From the NCBI GenBank assembly GCA_021208685.1, contig JAJOJJ010000036.1:62001-126000 (forward strand): a stretch of DNA of 64,000 bases, given 5' to 3'. A program made the translations under genes and the position numbers. The stretch comes from Saccharospirillaceae bacterium. Its GTDB lineage: Bacteria; Pseudomonadota; Gammaproteobacteria; Pseudomonadales; Oceanobacteraceae. Position 1 is the stretch's first letter; the number at the start of each line of letters is the position of its first letter. Below are positions 54,387-63,977 of the stretch, piece by piece. Below the pieces are notes generated by a model. The model did no database searches and was not told the origin of the DNA. It saw only the letters and a program-made list of their open reading frames with translations.

Positions 54387-54390
54387 TCGG

Positions 54391-55836
54391 GTGAACCGTT
54401 ACACTCGCCTGCTTCTTTGCAAAACTAAGACTTCTCAATCCGTGAAACGGCCAACCAATTTGATCAAATCAGTCATCCGCCTGTTCGGCAAAAAGAAACC
54501 ACGTACCGATGTGCAACTGACCATAGTGCCGCGCGAGAAGCACAGCATCAGTCGCAGCAATATCAGCGAAAATGCCCTTAAAGTGCTGTATCGCCTGGAT
54601 AAGGCCGGACATCAGGCATTACTGGTTGGTGGTGGCGTGCGTGATACCCTGCTTGGCCTTAACCCGAAAGATTTTGATGTCGCCACTGACGCCACGCCCG
54701 AGCAAGTGAATCAGCTGTTCCGCAATTCGCGTCTGATCGGCCGCCGTTTCAAACTGGTGCACGTCGTGTTTGGCCGTGATGTCATCGAAGTGGCAACGTT
54801 TCGAGCCCCTCCCACCGAAGAACACTCCAGTAAGATTGCCGCCAAAGGCGATCAGGGCATGATTCTGCGGGATAACGTTTACGGCAACAAAGATGAAGAC
54901 GCCGTCCGCCGTGACTTCACCATCAACGCGCTTTATTACAACATTGCCGACTACAGCGTGCATGCCTATGCGGGTGGCTGGGATGATTTACAGAACCGCC
55001 GCCTGCGCCTGATTGGTGACCCGGAAACCCGGTACCGCGAAGATCCGGTTCGCATGCTGCGTGCCATCCGTTTTGCTGCCAAACTGGATTTCAGTATTGA
55101 GGCGCATACCGCCGAACCCATCCCGGTGATGGCACCGCTGCTCACCCAGATTCCGGCAGCACGCCTGTTCGAGGAAATACTGAAACTCTTTCTGCACGGC
55201 AAAGCGCTGGATACCCTGCGGTTGCTGCGCGAATACCAGCTGTTTAGCCCGCTGTTTCCGGCGACAGAACAATGTCTGCGCGATGATCCGCAGGCACTGA
55301 TCATGGCGGAAAACACCATGCGCAATACCGATGAACGCATCCGGGCGGGTAAATCGGTAACACCCTACTTCTTCCTCGCTGCCCTGCTGTGGCCACCACT
55401 GGTGCGTATCCAGAAAGAATTCGAAGCCAAAGGCATGCCGCCGCACCCGGCACTGCAGAAGGCGGCTGACCGCGTGCTGGCTCAACAGATTCAGAGCACC
55501 GCCATTCCCAAGCGTTTCTCCATCCCTATGCGTGAAATCTGGGAGATGCAGTTGCGCCTGGCCCGTACACAAAGCCGTAAAGCTGAAGATCTGCTGACTC
55601 ATCCGCGTTTCCGCGCGGCCTACGATTTCGTGCTGCTGCGTGAACAGTCCGGTGAGAATCTGCATGGTATTGGTGGTTTCTGGACGCGCCTGCAACAGGA
55701 ACATCCGGACCTTGTACAAAGCCGTCCACCCCGCGATTTTGAGCACAGCAGCGAGACTGAGGATCAGGGCGAATTCAAAAAGCGCCGTCGGCGCGCACCG
55801 CGTAACCGCAGCCGCCGCCCGCCTCAGGCTCACTGA
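54391..55836 (+). CDS. pcnB: Poly(A) polymerase I
   Basis: Adds 3' poly(A) tails that promote RNA decay (481 aa). The nucleotidyltransferase core has LLVGGGVRDTLLGLNPKDFDVATDATPEQV with the catalytic Asp pair, FRNSRLIGRRFKLVHVVFG, VIEVATFR and RRDFTINALYYN. The RNA-binding part includes GDPETRYREDPVRMLRAIRFAAKL. The C-terminus is very basic (KKRRRRAPRNRSRRPPQAH). The GTG at 54391 is chosen as it keeps the whole N-terminus; a GTG at 54442 is possible. Its neighbour folK follows after 18 bp. Confidence 0.95.
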   Translation: MNRYTRLLLCKTKTSQSVKRPTNLIKSVIRLFGKKKPRTDVQLTIVPREKHSISRSNISENALKVLYRLDKAGHQALLVGGGVRDTLLGLNPKDFDVATDATPEQVNQLFRNSRLIGRRFKLVHVVFGRDVIEVATFRAPPTEEHSSKIAAKGDQGMILRDNVYGNKDEDAVRRDFTINALYYNIADYSVHAYAGGWDDLQNRRLRLIGDPETRYREDPVRMLRAIRFAAKLDFSIEAHTAEPIPVMAPLLTQIPAARLFEEILKLFLHGKALDTLRLLREYQLFSPLFPATEQCLRDDPQALIMAENTMRNTDERIRAGKSVTPYFFLAALLWPPLVRIQKEFEAKGMPPHPALQKAADRVLAQQIQSTAIPKRFSIPMREIWEMQLRLARTQSRKAEDLLTHPRFRAAYDFVLLREQSGENLHGIGGFWTRLQQEHPDLVQSRPPRDFEHSSETEDQGEFKKRRRRAPRNRSRRPPQAH

Positions 55837-55854
55837 CGGCGACCATTCATCCCC

Positions 55855-56349
55855 ATGATTCGCTGCTTTATTGGCCTCGGTGCCAACCTTGATGAACCCA
55901 TTGCGCAGATTACCATCGCCCTGCGTGCGCTGGCCGCTCTGCCCGACACCCGTCTGCTGCGCTGCTCATCACTGTATGGCAGTAAGCCACTGGGGCCGCA
56001 GGATCAGCCGGATTACGTCAACGCGGTCGCCGAACTGGAAACGACTCTTGAGCCCCTTAAACTGCTGGACGCCCTGCAACATCAGGAGCGCGAGCAGGGA
56101 CGCATCAAACGTCGTCATTGGGGTGAGCGCTGTATTGATCTGGATCTGTTGCTCTATGGCGATCAGACAATGCGCAGCGAACGCCTGAACATCCCCCACC
56201 ATGAGATGCACAAGCGCAGCTTTGTTCTGCTGCCTCTTTGTGAAATTGCAGACGACCTGTATCTGCCGGATGGTCGCGCTATTACTGGGCTGACGCCGGA
56301 ATTCAGTGGCGATCTGCAGCGCATCGGACCACCGCCGGTGATCGGCTGA
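55855..56349 (+). CDS. folK: 2-amino-4-hydroxy-6-hydroxymethyldihydropteridine pyrophosphokinase
   Basis: Folate synthesis enzyme transferring pyrophosphate from ATP to hydroxymethyl-dihydropterin (164 aa). It has the N-terminal GLGANL, YGSKPLGPQDQPDYVNAVAELET and the Mg/ATP motif RHWGERCIDLDLLLYGD. It sits between pcnB and the pan genes, as in Pseudomonas. Confidence 0.95.
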   Translation: MIRCFIGLGANLDEPIAQITIALRALAALPDTRLLRCSSLYGSKPLGPQDQPDYVNAVAELETTLEPLKLLDALQHQEREQGRIKRRHWGERCIDLDLLLYGDQTMRSERLNIPHHEMHKRSFVLLPLCEIADDLYLPDGRAITGLTPEFSGDLQRIGPPPVIG

Positions 56350-56452
56350 CTGCTCTGACAGTTGACTTATAAGCGCCAATCCGCACCATACGCCCCAGAT
56401 TTGTTTCTACCAGCTTTGTTTCTGAATGAAACGCTGTAACCGGAGAATGACC

Positions 56453-57262
56453 ATGAGTCCCATCAGTATCCGCTCACTGCAGGCAATGAAAGCCGGGCAG
56501 GAAAAATTTTCGGTCCTGACTGCCTACGACGCGACCTTTGCCCAGCTGGCAGCCGATGCAGGCGTCGAAGTACTGCTGGTCGGCGATTCTCTGGGTAATG
56601 TGATTCAGGGCCAGGACAGTACACTGCCGGTAACCGTGGATCATATGGTCTACCACACCGAGGCCGTTGCCCGTGGTAACCGCCGCGCCCGGCGCCCGGC
56701 GCTGGTGATGACCGATTTATCCTTCATGAGTTACGGCACGGTGGAACAAGGACTGGAAAGCGCCCGCAAGGTGATGCAGGCCGGTGCCCACATGGTCAAA
56801 CTGGAAGGCGATGACTGGCTGATTCCGCTGGTTGAATCGCTTGGACGCCAGGGGGTTCCGGTGTGTGTACATCTTGGTCTGACGCCACAGTCGGTGAACA
56901 AATTCGGGGGTTACCGCGTTCAGGGCCGCGAAGATGACAAAGCCGAAGCCATGCTGGCGCACTGCATTGCGCTGGAAAAGGCCGGTACCGATCTGTTGCT
57001 GCTGGAATGTGTTCCCAGCACTCTGGCTGCGCGCATCAGCGCGGCGGTTTCGGTTCCGGTGATTGGCATCGGCGCTGGCGCAGACACCGATGCTCAGGTA
57101 TTGGTGATGCACGATATGCTGGGTCTGAACTCCGGTTTTACCCCTAAGTTTGTAAAAAACTTCCTCACCGATGGCCGCAACGTTCAGCAGGCCTTTGCCG
57201 CCTATGTGGAAGAAGTGAAATCCGGCCAGTTCCCGGCCGCCGAACACGGATTCAGCGCATGA
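56453..57262 (+). CDS. panB: 3-methyl-2-oxobutanoate hydroxymethyltransferase
   Basis: First enzyme of pantothenate synthesis, making ketopantoate from ketoisovalerate and methylene-tetrahydrofolate (269 aa). Motifs are [72 protein letters not shown] and [20 protein letters not shown]. Start: ATG at 56453 after GGAG; upstream ATGs at 56426 and 56447 are less well placed. Its ATGA end overlaps panC. The gene order folK-panB brings a folate enzyme next to a folate-dependent step. Confidence 0.96.
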   Translation: MSPISIRSLQAMKAGQEKFSVLTAYDATFAQLAADAGVEVLLVGDSLGNVIQGQDSTLPVTVDHMVYHTEAVARGNRRARRPALVMTDLSFMSYGTVEQGLESARKVMQAGAHMVKLEGDDWLIPLVESLGRQGVPVCVHLGLTPQSVNKFGGYRVQGREDDKAEAMLAHCIALEKAGTDLLLLECVPSTLAARISAAVSVPVIGIGAGADTDAQVLVMHDMLGLNSGFTPKFVKNFLTDGRNVQQAFAAYVEEVKSGQFPAAEHGFSA

Positions 57263-58119
57263 TTACCGTACATACTATCCGCGAACTGCGTGAACATATC
57301 CGTAATGCCCGTCACCGCGGACGCCGCATCGGTTTTGTGCCCACCATGGGTAACCTGCATGAAGGTCATATCAGCCTGATTCAGCGCTCGCTGGCGGAAG
57401 ACTGCTTCACAGTCGCCTCAGTGTTCGTTAATCCTCTGCAGTTCAACGACAAAAACGATCTGGCACGCTATCCGCGTACATTGGCCGACGATCAGGAAAA
57501 ACTCTCTGCCGCAGGCTGTGACCTGCTGTTTGCTCCGGATGTCGATGAAATGTACCCCAACGGTCAGGAAGCTCAGAGCATCGTCCATGTGCCGGTGGTC
57601 TCCGAGGGGCTGTGCGGTGGCAGTCGTCCGGGGCATTTTGATGGTGTATCCACAGTGGTCAGCAAACTGTTCAATCAGGTGTTGCCGGATATGGCCTTTT
57701 TCGGCGAAAAAGATTTCCAGCAGGTCGCGGTAATCCGCAAAATGGTGAACGATCTGTGCATGCCGGTGGACATCGTTCCGGTACCGACCAAACGCGCAGC
57801 TGATGGCCTCGCGTTAAGCTCGCGTAATGGTTACCTGAGTGCCGATGAACGTGCTCTGGCACCGGGCCTGTATCTGACCCTGAGTGAAATTGCCGCTGAT
57901 TTCACCGCCGGACAGGATATTCTTACCAGCCTGAAGAATGCAGAAGAACGCCTGAATCAGCGTGGTTTCCGTACCGATTATCTGGAAATTCGCCGCGCCT
58001 CAGACCTGGCACCCGCAACGCTGAATGACCGCTCTGTAGTCGTTTTAGGCGCGGCTTTCCTTGGCTCAGCACGCTTAATTGATAATCTTCAGGTGACATT
58101 GAATCAGGCGAATGATTGA
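57259..58119 (+). CDS. panC: Pantothenate synthetase
   Basis: ATP-dependent ligase joining pantoate and beta-alanine (286 aa). HIGH-type motif [65 protein letters not shown] and the KMSKS-like [11 protein letters not shown] are intact. It overlaps panB by four bases, so the two are coupled. Confidence 0.97.
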   Translation: MITVHTIRELREHIRNARHRGRRIGFVPTMGNLHEGHISLIQRSLAEDCFTVASVFVNPLQFNDKNDLARYPRTLADDQEKLSAAGCDLLFAPDVDEMYPNGQEAQSIVHVPVVSEGLCGGSRPGHFDGVSTVVSKLFNQVLPDMAFFGEKDFQQVAVIRKMVNDLCMPVDIVPVPTKRAADGLALSSRNGYLSADERALAPGLYLTLSEIAADFTAGQDILTSLKNAEERLNQRGFRTDYLEIRRASDLAPATLNDRSVVVLGAAFLGSARLIDNLQVTLNQAND

Positions 58120-58126
58120 GGCATAC

Positions 58127-58197
58127 TTCGCCGCCTTGCGCCCACGTGGGTGATAAGTGAACAATTCCGGCGTCGCTGGGCTATGCCCTGCGGCGAA
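58127..58197 (+). promoter_or_regulatory. Structured leader before panD
   Basis: TTCGCCGC (58127-58134) pairs with GCGGCGAA (58190-58197) and encloses two small hairpins, CCCACGTGGG (58141-58150) and GGGC-TAT-GCCC (58178-58188). The multi-branched fold lies in the 110 bp between panC and panD and could be a regulatory RNA element or a processing site. Confidence 0.5.
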
Positions 58198-58229
58198 GAA
58201 TCGTCCGAATAGTAGAGAAAGGGTTTACC

Positions 58230-58610
58230 ATGCAATCCATCATGCTCAAAGCCAAGCTTCATCAGGCAAGGGTTACGCACTCAGTCCTGAACTATGAAGG
58301 CTCTTGTGCCATTGACGGCCAGTTACTGGATCTCGCGGGCATGCGTGAGTTTGAACAGATCCAGATTTATAACATTAATAATGGCAAACGCTTCACCACC
58401 TATATTATTCGTGGCGAAGATGGTTCAGGTATCATTTCCGTTAATGGTGCTGCTGCGCATCTGGCTGATGTGGGCGACCGCATCATTATCTGTGCTTACG
58501 CCAACTATGACGAAAACGATCTGGCCACGTTCAAGCCCAAAATGGTGTACCTGAACGCGGATAACAGCGTCAGCCATACCAGCTTCGATATTCCGGTTCA
58601 GATGGCCTGA
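58230..58610 (+). CDS. panD: Aspartate 1-decarboxylase proenzyme
   Basis: Makes beta-alanine for pantothenate from aspartate, using a pyruvoyl group formed by self-cleavage before Ser25 (126 aa). The cleavage site is seen as [13 protein letters not shown], with conserved [22 protein letters not shown] and [20 protein letters not shown]. Ribosome site GAAAGGG lies before the ATG. A strong terminator follows. Confidence 0.96.
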   Translation: MQSIMLKAKLHQARVTHSVLNYEGSCAIDGQLLDLAGMREFEQIQIYNINNGKRFTTYIIRGEDGSGIISVNGAAAHLADVGDRIIICAYANYDENDLATFKPKMVYLNADNSVSHTSFDIPVQMA

Positions 58611-58632
58611 GACGGTCTCAGCCTGACCCGTA

Positions 58633-58658
58633 AACGCCGCTCTCAGCGGCGTTTTTTT
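58633..58658 (+). terminator. Rho-independent terminator after panD
   Basis: AACGCCGCT (58633-58641), loop CTC, AGCGGCGTT (58645-58653) with a run of T to 58658. Confidence 0.92.
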
Positions 58659-58779
58659 ATTCTGTATCCGACATTCTTTACCTTCAGCCAATATTCGCCC
58701 GCCCCGGCCTTTGCCCGTTGTTGCGGCCTTCCGTATACTCGCCGCATTTGATTATCCGACCGTATGTTAAGGAAAGCTC

Positions 58780-60438
58780 ATGGCCGTTACAGGAAGCCTG
58801 ACCCAGTCTGAAATCTGGAAATCGCTGCAACAACATCATCTGTCCATCAAAGACCAGCATATGCGCGACTGGTTTGCCGATGATCCATACCGTTTTGAGC
58901 GTTTTCATCTTCAGGCCGCCGGGCTCAGCCTCGATTACTCCAAAAACCGCATCAACGAAGAGACTATGCGCTTGCTGCTGCAGCTGGCCAAAGAGCGCGA
59001 GCTGCCCCTGCACATCGACAGCATGTTCAGCGGCGAAGCCATTAACCGCAGCGAAAAGCGCCCGGCTCTGCACACCGCTCTGCGTAATTTCAGCGACCGT
59101 CCGGTGATGGTTAACGGCCAGGACATCATGCCGGAAATCAAAGACACCGTGCGCCGCATGGAGGAGTTCTGCTGGAAAATCCGCCGTAATCAATGGCGCG
59201 GCTACAGTAATCAGCCCTTTACCGACGTTGTATCCATTGGCATCGGAGGGTCATTTCTGGGGCCAAAGCTGGCATCCGGCGCCCTCAAGCCTTACTGGGA
59301 CAGCCGTCTGACGATTCATTATCTGGCCAATATCGACGGCTCGCACATCACTGAGATTCTGAAGCGTCTCGATCCGGCCACCACGCTGTTTATCATTCAA
59401 TCAAAGTCGTTCAGTACGCAGGAAACGCTGAAAAATGCACTGGCCTGCCGTCGCTGGTTCCTTGATAACGGTGGTAATGAACATGATCTGGCCAAGCACT
59501 TTACGGCCGTGTCATCCAATGTCAAAAAAGCCATCGAGTTCGGTATTGCTGAAGAAAATATTTTCCCGATGTGGGACTGGGTCGGTGGCCGTTACTCGCT
59601 CTGGTCAGCCATTGGTCTGCCGCTGGCACTGGCCATTGGCATCGACAACTTCCGCGATCTGTTACGCGGCGCCTTTGAAATGGATGAGCATTTCCGTACC
59701 GCACCGCTGGAACAGAATATGCCGGTGATCATGGCATTGCTCGGCATCTGGTATGTCAATTTCTTTGGTGTGAACTCCCATGCGATCCTGCCCTATGACC
59801 ATTACCTGCGCACACTGCCTGCTCATCTGCAGCAGCTCGATATGGAAAGCAATGGCAAATCGGTGACCGCCGATGGTTATCAGGTTGACTACCAGACCGG
59901 TCCGATTATCTGGGGCGGAGTGGGAACCAATGGCCAGCACGCCTTTCACCAGCTGCTGCATCAGGGTACGCATTTCTCTCCCTGCGATTTCATCATGCCG
60001 ATGTGCAGCCACAATCCGATTGATAACTTCCACGCCATTCTGGTTTCAAACTGCCTGAGCCAAAGTCAGGCATTGCTGCAGGGAAAATCGGAAGAAGAAG
60101 CGGTCGAAGAGCTGATCGCCGCCGGTATGAGTAAAGCGGAAGCCATCGTTCTGGCGCCGCAAAAAGTGATTCCCGGTAATCGTCCGAGCAATACCCTGTA
60201 CTATCCGAAATCCAAGCCCCAGACCATTGGTGCGCTGATCGCTCTGTATGAACATAAAGTAGCTGCTCAGGGGATGCTTTGGGGGGTCAACTCGTTTGAT
60301 CAGTGGGGCGTTGAATTGGGCAAGCAGCTTGGTAACAAAGTACTGGAAGCGCTTGAATCACAACGGATTCCTCAACATTTTGATGGCTCAACCAACGGTT
60401 TGGTACGCGCCTTCCAACAGATGCAGGATCTGCTCTGA
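58780..60438 (+). CDS. pgi: Glucose-6-phosphate isomerase
   Basis: Interconverts glucose-6-phosphate and fructose-6-phosphate (552 aa). Signatures are DVVSIGIGGSFLGPKLAS, FIIQSKSFSTQETL, WDWVGGRYSLWSAIGLPLALAIG (PGI motif 1), GTNGQHAFHQLLHQG and the C-terminal GMLWGVNSFDQWGVELGKQLG (PGI motif 2). It is monocistronic between terminator structures. Confidence 0.97.
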   Translation: MAVTGSLTQSEIWKSLQQHHLSIKDQHMRDWFADDPYRFERFHLQAAGLSLDYSKNRINEETMRLLLQLAKERELPLHIDSMFSGEAINRSEKRPALHTALRNFSDRPVMVNGQDIMPEIKDTVRRMEEFCWKIRRNQWRGYSNQPFTDVVSIGIGGSFLGPKLASGALKPYWDSRLTIHYLANIDGSHITEILKRLDPATTLFIIQSKSFSTQETLKNALACRRWFLDNGGNEHDLAKHFTAVSSNVKKAIEFGIAEENIFPMWDWVGGRYSLWSAIGLPLALAIGIDNFRDLLRGAFEMDEHFRTAPLEQNMPVIMALLGIWYVNFFGVNSHAILPYDHYLRTLPAHLQQLDMESNGKSVTADGYQVDYQTGPIIWGGVGTNGQHAFHQLLHQGTHFSPCDFIMPMCSHNPIDNFHAILVSNCLSQSQALLQGKSEEEAVEELIAAGMSKAEAIVLAPQKVIPGNRPSNTLYYPKSKPQTIGALIALYEHKVAAQGMLWGVNSFDQWGVELGKQLGNKVLEALESQRIPQHFDGSTNGLVRAFQQMQDLL

Positions 60439-60450
60439 CTTATCCTGATG

Positions 60451-60480
60451 CTCAGGCATGAGTTAAGCATCATGCCTGAG
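60451..60480 (+). terminator. Hairpin after pgi
   Basis: CTCAGGCATGA (60451-60461) and TCATGCCTGAG (60470-60480) form a perfect 11 bp stem with an 8-base loop. No T-run follows, so it may stabilise the 3' end rather than terminate. Confidence 0.5.
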
Positions 60481-60573
60481 TATTACAGTCCATCATTGGC
60501 TCCTGTGCCGCCAACGACACACTGACTATTGAGTCAGCTTGCTTGAGAAGCGGTATTTCATGAGCTATTCCTA

Positions 60574-60595
60574 ATCCTGAGTTTTCAATCAGGAT
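60574..60595 (+). promoter_or_regulatory. Hairpin covering the chemoreceptor ribosome site
   Basis: ATCCTGA (60574-60580), an 8-base loop and TCAGGAT (60589-60595); the right arm contains the AGGA that should serve as ribosome site for the ATG at 60604. Confidence 0.4.
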
Positions 60596-60603
60596 GATGC
60601 TGA

Positions 60604-62223
60604 ATGACCCTGTTCAACGGACTGTCTCTGCGTTACAAAATCTTTGCCATTGCCCTGACGGGCGCCGCCGGATTTATCATTTATCTGGGCTACTCGCTGC
60701 TTGCGCAACAGCGCATGGAGTCAAGCCTGGAACATATGGAACAGATCACCTTCCCGCTGACAGAGAAAATTGATCACAGCGGTTTACTGCTGTTCAAGGT
60801 ACGCAACGAACTGGCCAATGCGGTGGCCGATCTGGACGAAGATCGCATCAGCGAAGCCCGTCGCTATCACGAAGATATGCAGGCAACCCTTGCCAGTATC
60901 CGCCAGTTGCTTCCGGAAAATCAGCAGCCGCTGCAGGTGCTGACTGATGCCTATAACCAATATTGGCAAAGTGCCAGCCAGATGGCTGAAGGGATGATTC
61001 AGGGCTCCATCGAGCTGACGCAACTGGCTCAACAGGCGCAAAAAGCGAACCAGACCTACGATGCATTCAGCAAAATGCTGGAACAACTGCGTCAGGAAAA
61101 CTACCGTAATTTCTCCGCCGAAATTCAGGCAACGCGTAACGAAAGCAGCAGGACACTGCTGGTCGGCCTGGCAATCGCTCTGATCATGATCATCATGCTG
61201 CAATTTACCGCCTGGTACATTTCGAGTCTGATCACCCGCCTGGTCAACCGCATTGTGCATTCGCTGGGAGCGATGGCCACCGGTCACGGCGATCTTACGG
61301 TAAGGCTTCAGACCCGCGCTACCGATGAAATCGGCAAACTCGTCACCAATTTCAACGGCTTTATCAGTCACCTGCAGTTGCTGGTCAGAGTCATGGCTAA
61401 CCTCAGCCTTGGTGTGTCTGCAGGTTCAGAAAAGGTTCTGACCATTGCGACCGCAACACGGCGCGGCATTCAGCACCAGCAGGATGAAATTGAACAGGTA
61501 GCGACCGCAGTCAATCAGATGTCAGCCACCGCCTCAGAAGTCGCTGAAAGTGCCGAATCGGCCGCCGATGCCACCCGCAAAGCCAGCGAAGAAACCAGTG
61601 CATCGCAAAAAGTGATGGAAGCCAATATCCGTGCCATTACCGAACTGGTGCAGGATGTACAGCGCGCCCGTGATGTTATTCAGACGCTGGCGAAAGAAAG
61701 CGAGCAGATTGGTAATGCCTCCAAAACCATTCAGGGCATTGCCGAACAAACCAACCTGCTGGCACTGAATGCCGCGATTGAAGCCGCCCGTGCCGGAGAA
61801 CAAGGCAGGGGATTTGCCGTCGTTGCTGATGAAGTACGGGCTCTGGCGGCCCGTACCGAAGAAACCACCAGTGATATCCAGAGTGTTACGGAACGACTCA
61901 ACCGCAATATGCAGGAAGCCGTACAGGTTATGGAACTCAGCCAGAGCAACGCGCAGAAGGCGGTGGAACAGTCTCGTCAGGCCGAAAGCTCACTCAACAG
62001 CATTATGCGGCACGTATCCACCATCAATAATATGAATGCTCAGGTAGCCACCGCTGCAGAAGAGCAAAGTCAGGTGGCGGCCGAAATCAGCGCCAATATC
62101 GTGCGCATCAATGAGGTGTCCGAGAATACCGTACGCGAAGCCAGCAACACCGCCAGCGCCTCCGAGCAACTGGCCGAGCAGGCCGAACAACTGCGCAGCA
62201 TCGTCAACGAGTTTAAAGTTTAG
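60604..62223 (+). CDS. Methyl-accepting chemotaxis protein
   Basis: Chemoreceptor of 539 aa. One membrane helix at about 12-30 and a second at about 182-205 ([22 protein letters not shown]) enclose a helical periplasmic domain of about 150 residues (four-helix-bundle type). A HAMP domain follows and then the signalling domain with the conserved tip [34 protein letters not shown]. There is no C-terminal CheR/CheB tethering pentapeptide. The ligand is unknown and no other chemotaxis gene is near. Confidence 0.93.
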   Translation: MTLFNGLSLRYKIFAIALTGAAGFIIYLGYSLLAQQRMESSLEHMEQITFPLTEKIDHSGLLLFKVRNELANAVADLDEDRISEARRYHEDMQATLASIRQLLPENQQPLQVLTDAYNQYWQSASQMAEGMIQGSIELTQLAQQAQKANQTYDAFSKMLEQLRQENYRNFSAEIQATRNESSRTLLVGLAIALIMIIMLQFTAWYISSLITRLVNRIVHSLGAMATGHGDLTVRLQTRATDEIGKLVTNFNGFISHLQLLVRVMANLSLGVSAGSEKVLTIATATRRGIQHQQDEIEQVATAVNQMSATASEVAESAESAADATRKASEETSASQKVMEANIRAITELVQDVQRARDVIQTLAKESEQIGNASKTIQGIAEQTNLLALNAAIEAARAGEQGRGFAVVADEVRALAARTEETTSDIQSVTERLNRNMQEAVQVMELSQSNAQKAVEQSRQAESSLNSIMRHVSTINNMNAQVATAAEEQSQVAAEISANIVRINEVSENTVREASNTASASEQLAEQAEQLRSIVNEFKV

Positions 62224-62241
62224 GATCAGGTGTCGTTGGGC

Positions 62242-62247
62242 TAGAAT
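62242..62247 (+). promoter_or_regulatory. Possible -10 element of the mtnA promoter
   Basis: TAGAAT at 62242-62247, about 70 bp before the mtnA start, in the 92 bp gap after the chemoreceptor gene. No convincing -35 or SAM riboswitch is visible here. Confidence 0.35.
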
Positions 62248-62315
62248 AGCCGCCTTATTTTAAGTGCATGGCAGAGTGTTACCGCTGCCCGCACCTTGCT
62301 ATCAGGACGGTCATC

Positions 62316-63332
62316 ATGTCTGCACATTCTGCATCCGCACACGCTTCTTTTCACGCCATCGAATGGCGTCAGCAAAGCCTGCATCTGCTTGATCAGCGCG
62401 TTCTCCCGCATGAACACCGCGTGCTGGAATACACCACCGCCGCCGACGTTGCCGATGCCATCCGCGCCATGGTCGTACGTGGCGCACCCGCCATCGGTAT
62501 TGCTGCAGCCTACGGCTATGCTCTGGATGCTCTGGCCGGCCGCGATCTGCAACTGGCTTATCAGGTTCTGGCGGAATCCCGTCCAACCGCCGTTAATCTT
62601 TTCTGGGCACTGGAGCGTATGGCCGCGCTGAACACCGCCGATGCTCATACTCTGGTGGCCGAGGCCCGCAAGATTCACGAAGAAGATATCGCCGCCAACC
62701 TTGCCATGGGCGAGTTCGGTGCCTCGGTCCTGCCGGAAAATGCGGTGATCTACACCCACTGCAACACCGGAGCACTGGCTACCGGTGGCCATGGTACCGC
62801 GCTCGGCATTATCCGCAGCGGTTATGCGGAAGGTAAAGTCACTCAGGTATACGCCGGAGAAACCCGCCCGTGGTTACAGGGCGCCCGACTGACCGCCTGG
62901 GAACTGATGCAGGATCATATTCCTGTTTCGCTGGTATGCGATGGTGCTGCCGCACAGCTGTTCCGTCAGGGCAAGGTAGACTGGGTGATTGTCGGCGCCG
63001 ACCGCATTACCGCCAATGGCGATGTGGCCAATAAAATAGGCACTTACAGTCTGGCCGTACTGGCCAAGCATCATGGTGTCAGAGTGATGGTTGCCGCACC
63101 CACCACCACCTTCGATTTAACCCTCGCCAGCGGCGAAGATATTCCGATTGAGCAGCGTCCACAGGAAGAAGTCACCAGCCTGTTTGGCCAGCCGGTTGCA
63201 CCGGCCGGTTGTCAGGCCATCAACCCGTCATTTGATGTCACCCCGGCGGGCCTGATTGATGTGATCGCCACCGAAAAGGGCCTGATCATGCAACCTGACC
63301 GTGACAGCATTGCGCTGCTGCTGGCACGCTGA
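62316..63332 (+). CDS. mtnA: S-methyl-5-thioribose-1-phosphate isomerase
   Basis: Methionine salvage enzyme converting MTR-1-P to MTRu-1-P (338 aa from the ATG at 62316). It has [15 protein letters not shown], the catalytic-Cys segment [55 protein letters not shown] and a C-terminal [20 protein letters not shown]. The frame continues 16 codons upstream but without a matching N-terminus. It is followed after 3 bp by mtnB. Confidence 0.95.
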   Translation: MSAHSASAHASFHAIEWRQQSLHLLDQRVLPHEHRVLEYTTAADVADAIRAMVVRGAPAIGIAAAYGYALDALAGRDLQLAYQVLAESRPTAVNLFWALERMAALNTADAHTLVAEARKIHEEDIAANLAMGEFGASVLPENAVIYTHCNTGALATGGHGTALGIIRSGYAEGKVTQVYAGETRPWLQGARLTAWELMQDHIPVSLVCDGAAAQLFRQGKVDWVIVGADRITANGDVANKIGTYSLAVLAKHHGVRVMVAAPTTTFDLTLASGEDIPIEQRPQEEVTSLFGQPVAPAGCQAINPSFDVTPAGLIDVIATEKGLIMQPDRDSIALLLAR

Positions 63333-63335
63333 GGC

Positions 63336-63977
63336 ATGGTCATGTTCAATCAACAGGATTTTGCCCGCGCCGCCCAGGCGCTGTGCGATTACGGCCGCAT
63401 TCTGTACAGTCGTGGCTGGTCACCGGCCACGAGTTCCAATTATTCCGTACGCCTGAATGAGCACTGCTGCGCCCTGACCAGCTCCGGCAGGCACAAGGGC
63501 GAACTGACTCCGGCGGATATTCTGGTGGTCGACTGGAAGGGCAATGCCCTGACGCCGGGCAAGCCTTCCGCCGAAACCCTGTTGCACACTCAGCTGTACG
63601 AACGTGATCCGGCCATCGGCGCGGTGCTGCATACTCACTCACCGGTGGCGGTGGTGCTGTCGCAGATCTGGCCACAAAAAACGCTGCAGCTCAGCGGCTG
63701 GGAACTGCAGAAAGCCTTTGCCGGGGAAACCACCCACGAAGACACCATCCGCTTTCCGCTGTTTGCCAACGATCAGAACATTGCCCGTCTGGCCGCTGAG
63801 GTTGAACAGCATATGAATAATGAAGGTCAGGGCCACGCCTACCTGATCCGTGGTCACGGCGTTTACACCTGGGGCAAAGATCTGGCGGAATGTTTCCGTC
63901 ATCTGGAAGCGCTGGAAAACCTGTTAGGCTACCAGCTTGAACTGCTGAAACTCCGTCAACCAGAGAGACTGTCATGA
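63336..63977 (+). CDS. mtnB: Methylthioribulose-1-phosphate dehydratase
   Basis: Class II aldolase-like zinc enzyme of the methionine salvage pathway (213 aa; an ATG two codons in is equally possible). Motifs are RGWSPATSSNYSVRL, LTSSGRHKGELTPADILVVDW, the zinc ligands VLHTHSPVAVVL and IRGHGVYTWGKDLAE. Its stop codon overlaps the ATG of the next gene. Confidence 0.95.
   Translation: MVMFNQQDFARAAQALCDYGRILYSRGWSPATSSNYSVRLNEHCCALTSSGRHKGELTPADILVVDWKGNALTPGKPSAETLLHTQLYERDPAIGAVLHTHSPVAVVLSQIWPQKTLQLSGWELQKAFAGETTHEDTIRFPLFANDQNIARLAAEVEQHMNNEGQGHAYLIRGHGVYTWGKDLAECFRHLEALENLLGYQLELLKLRQPERLS

Noticed and set aside
62224-62315. SAM riboswitch before the methionine salvage genes
   Set aside because: The gap is only 92 bp, and no paired helices of a SAM-type riboswitch or following terminator are visible.
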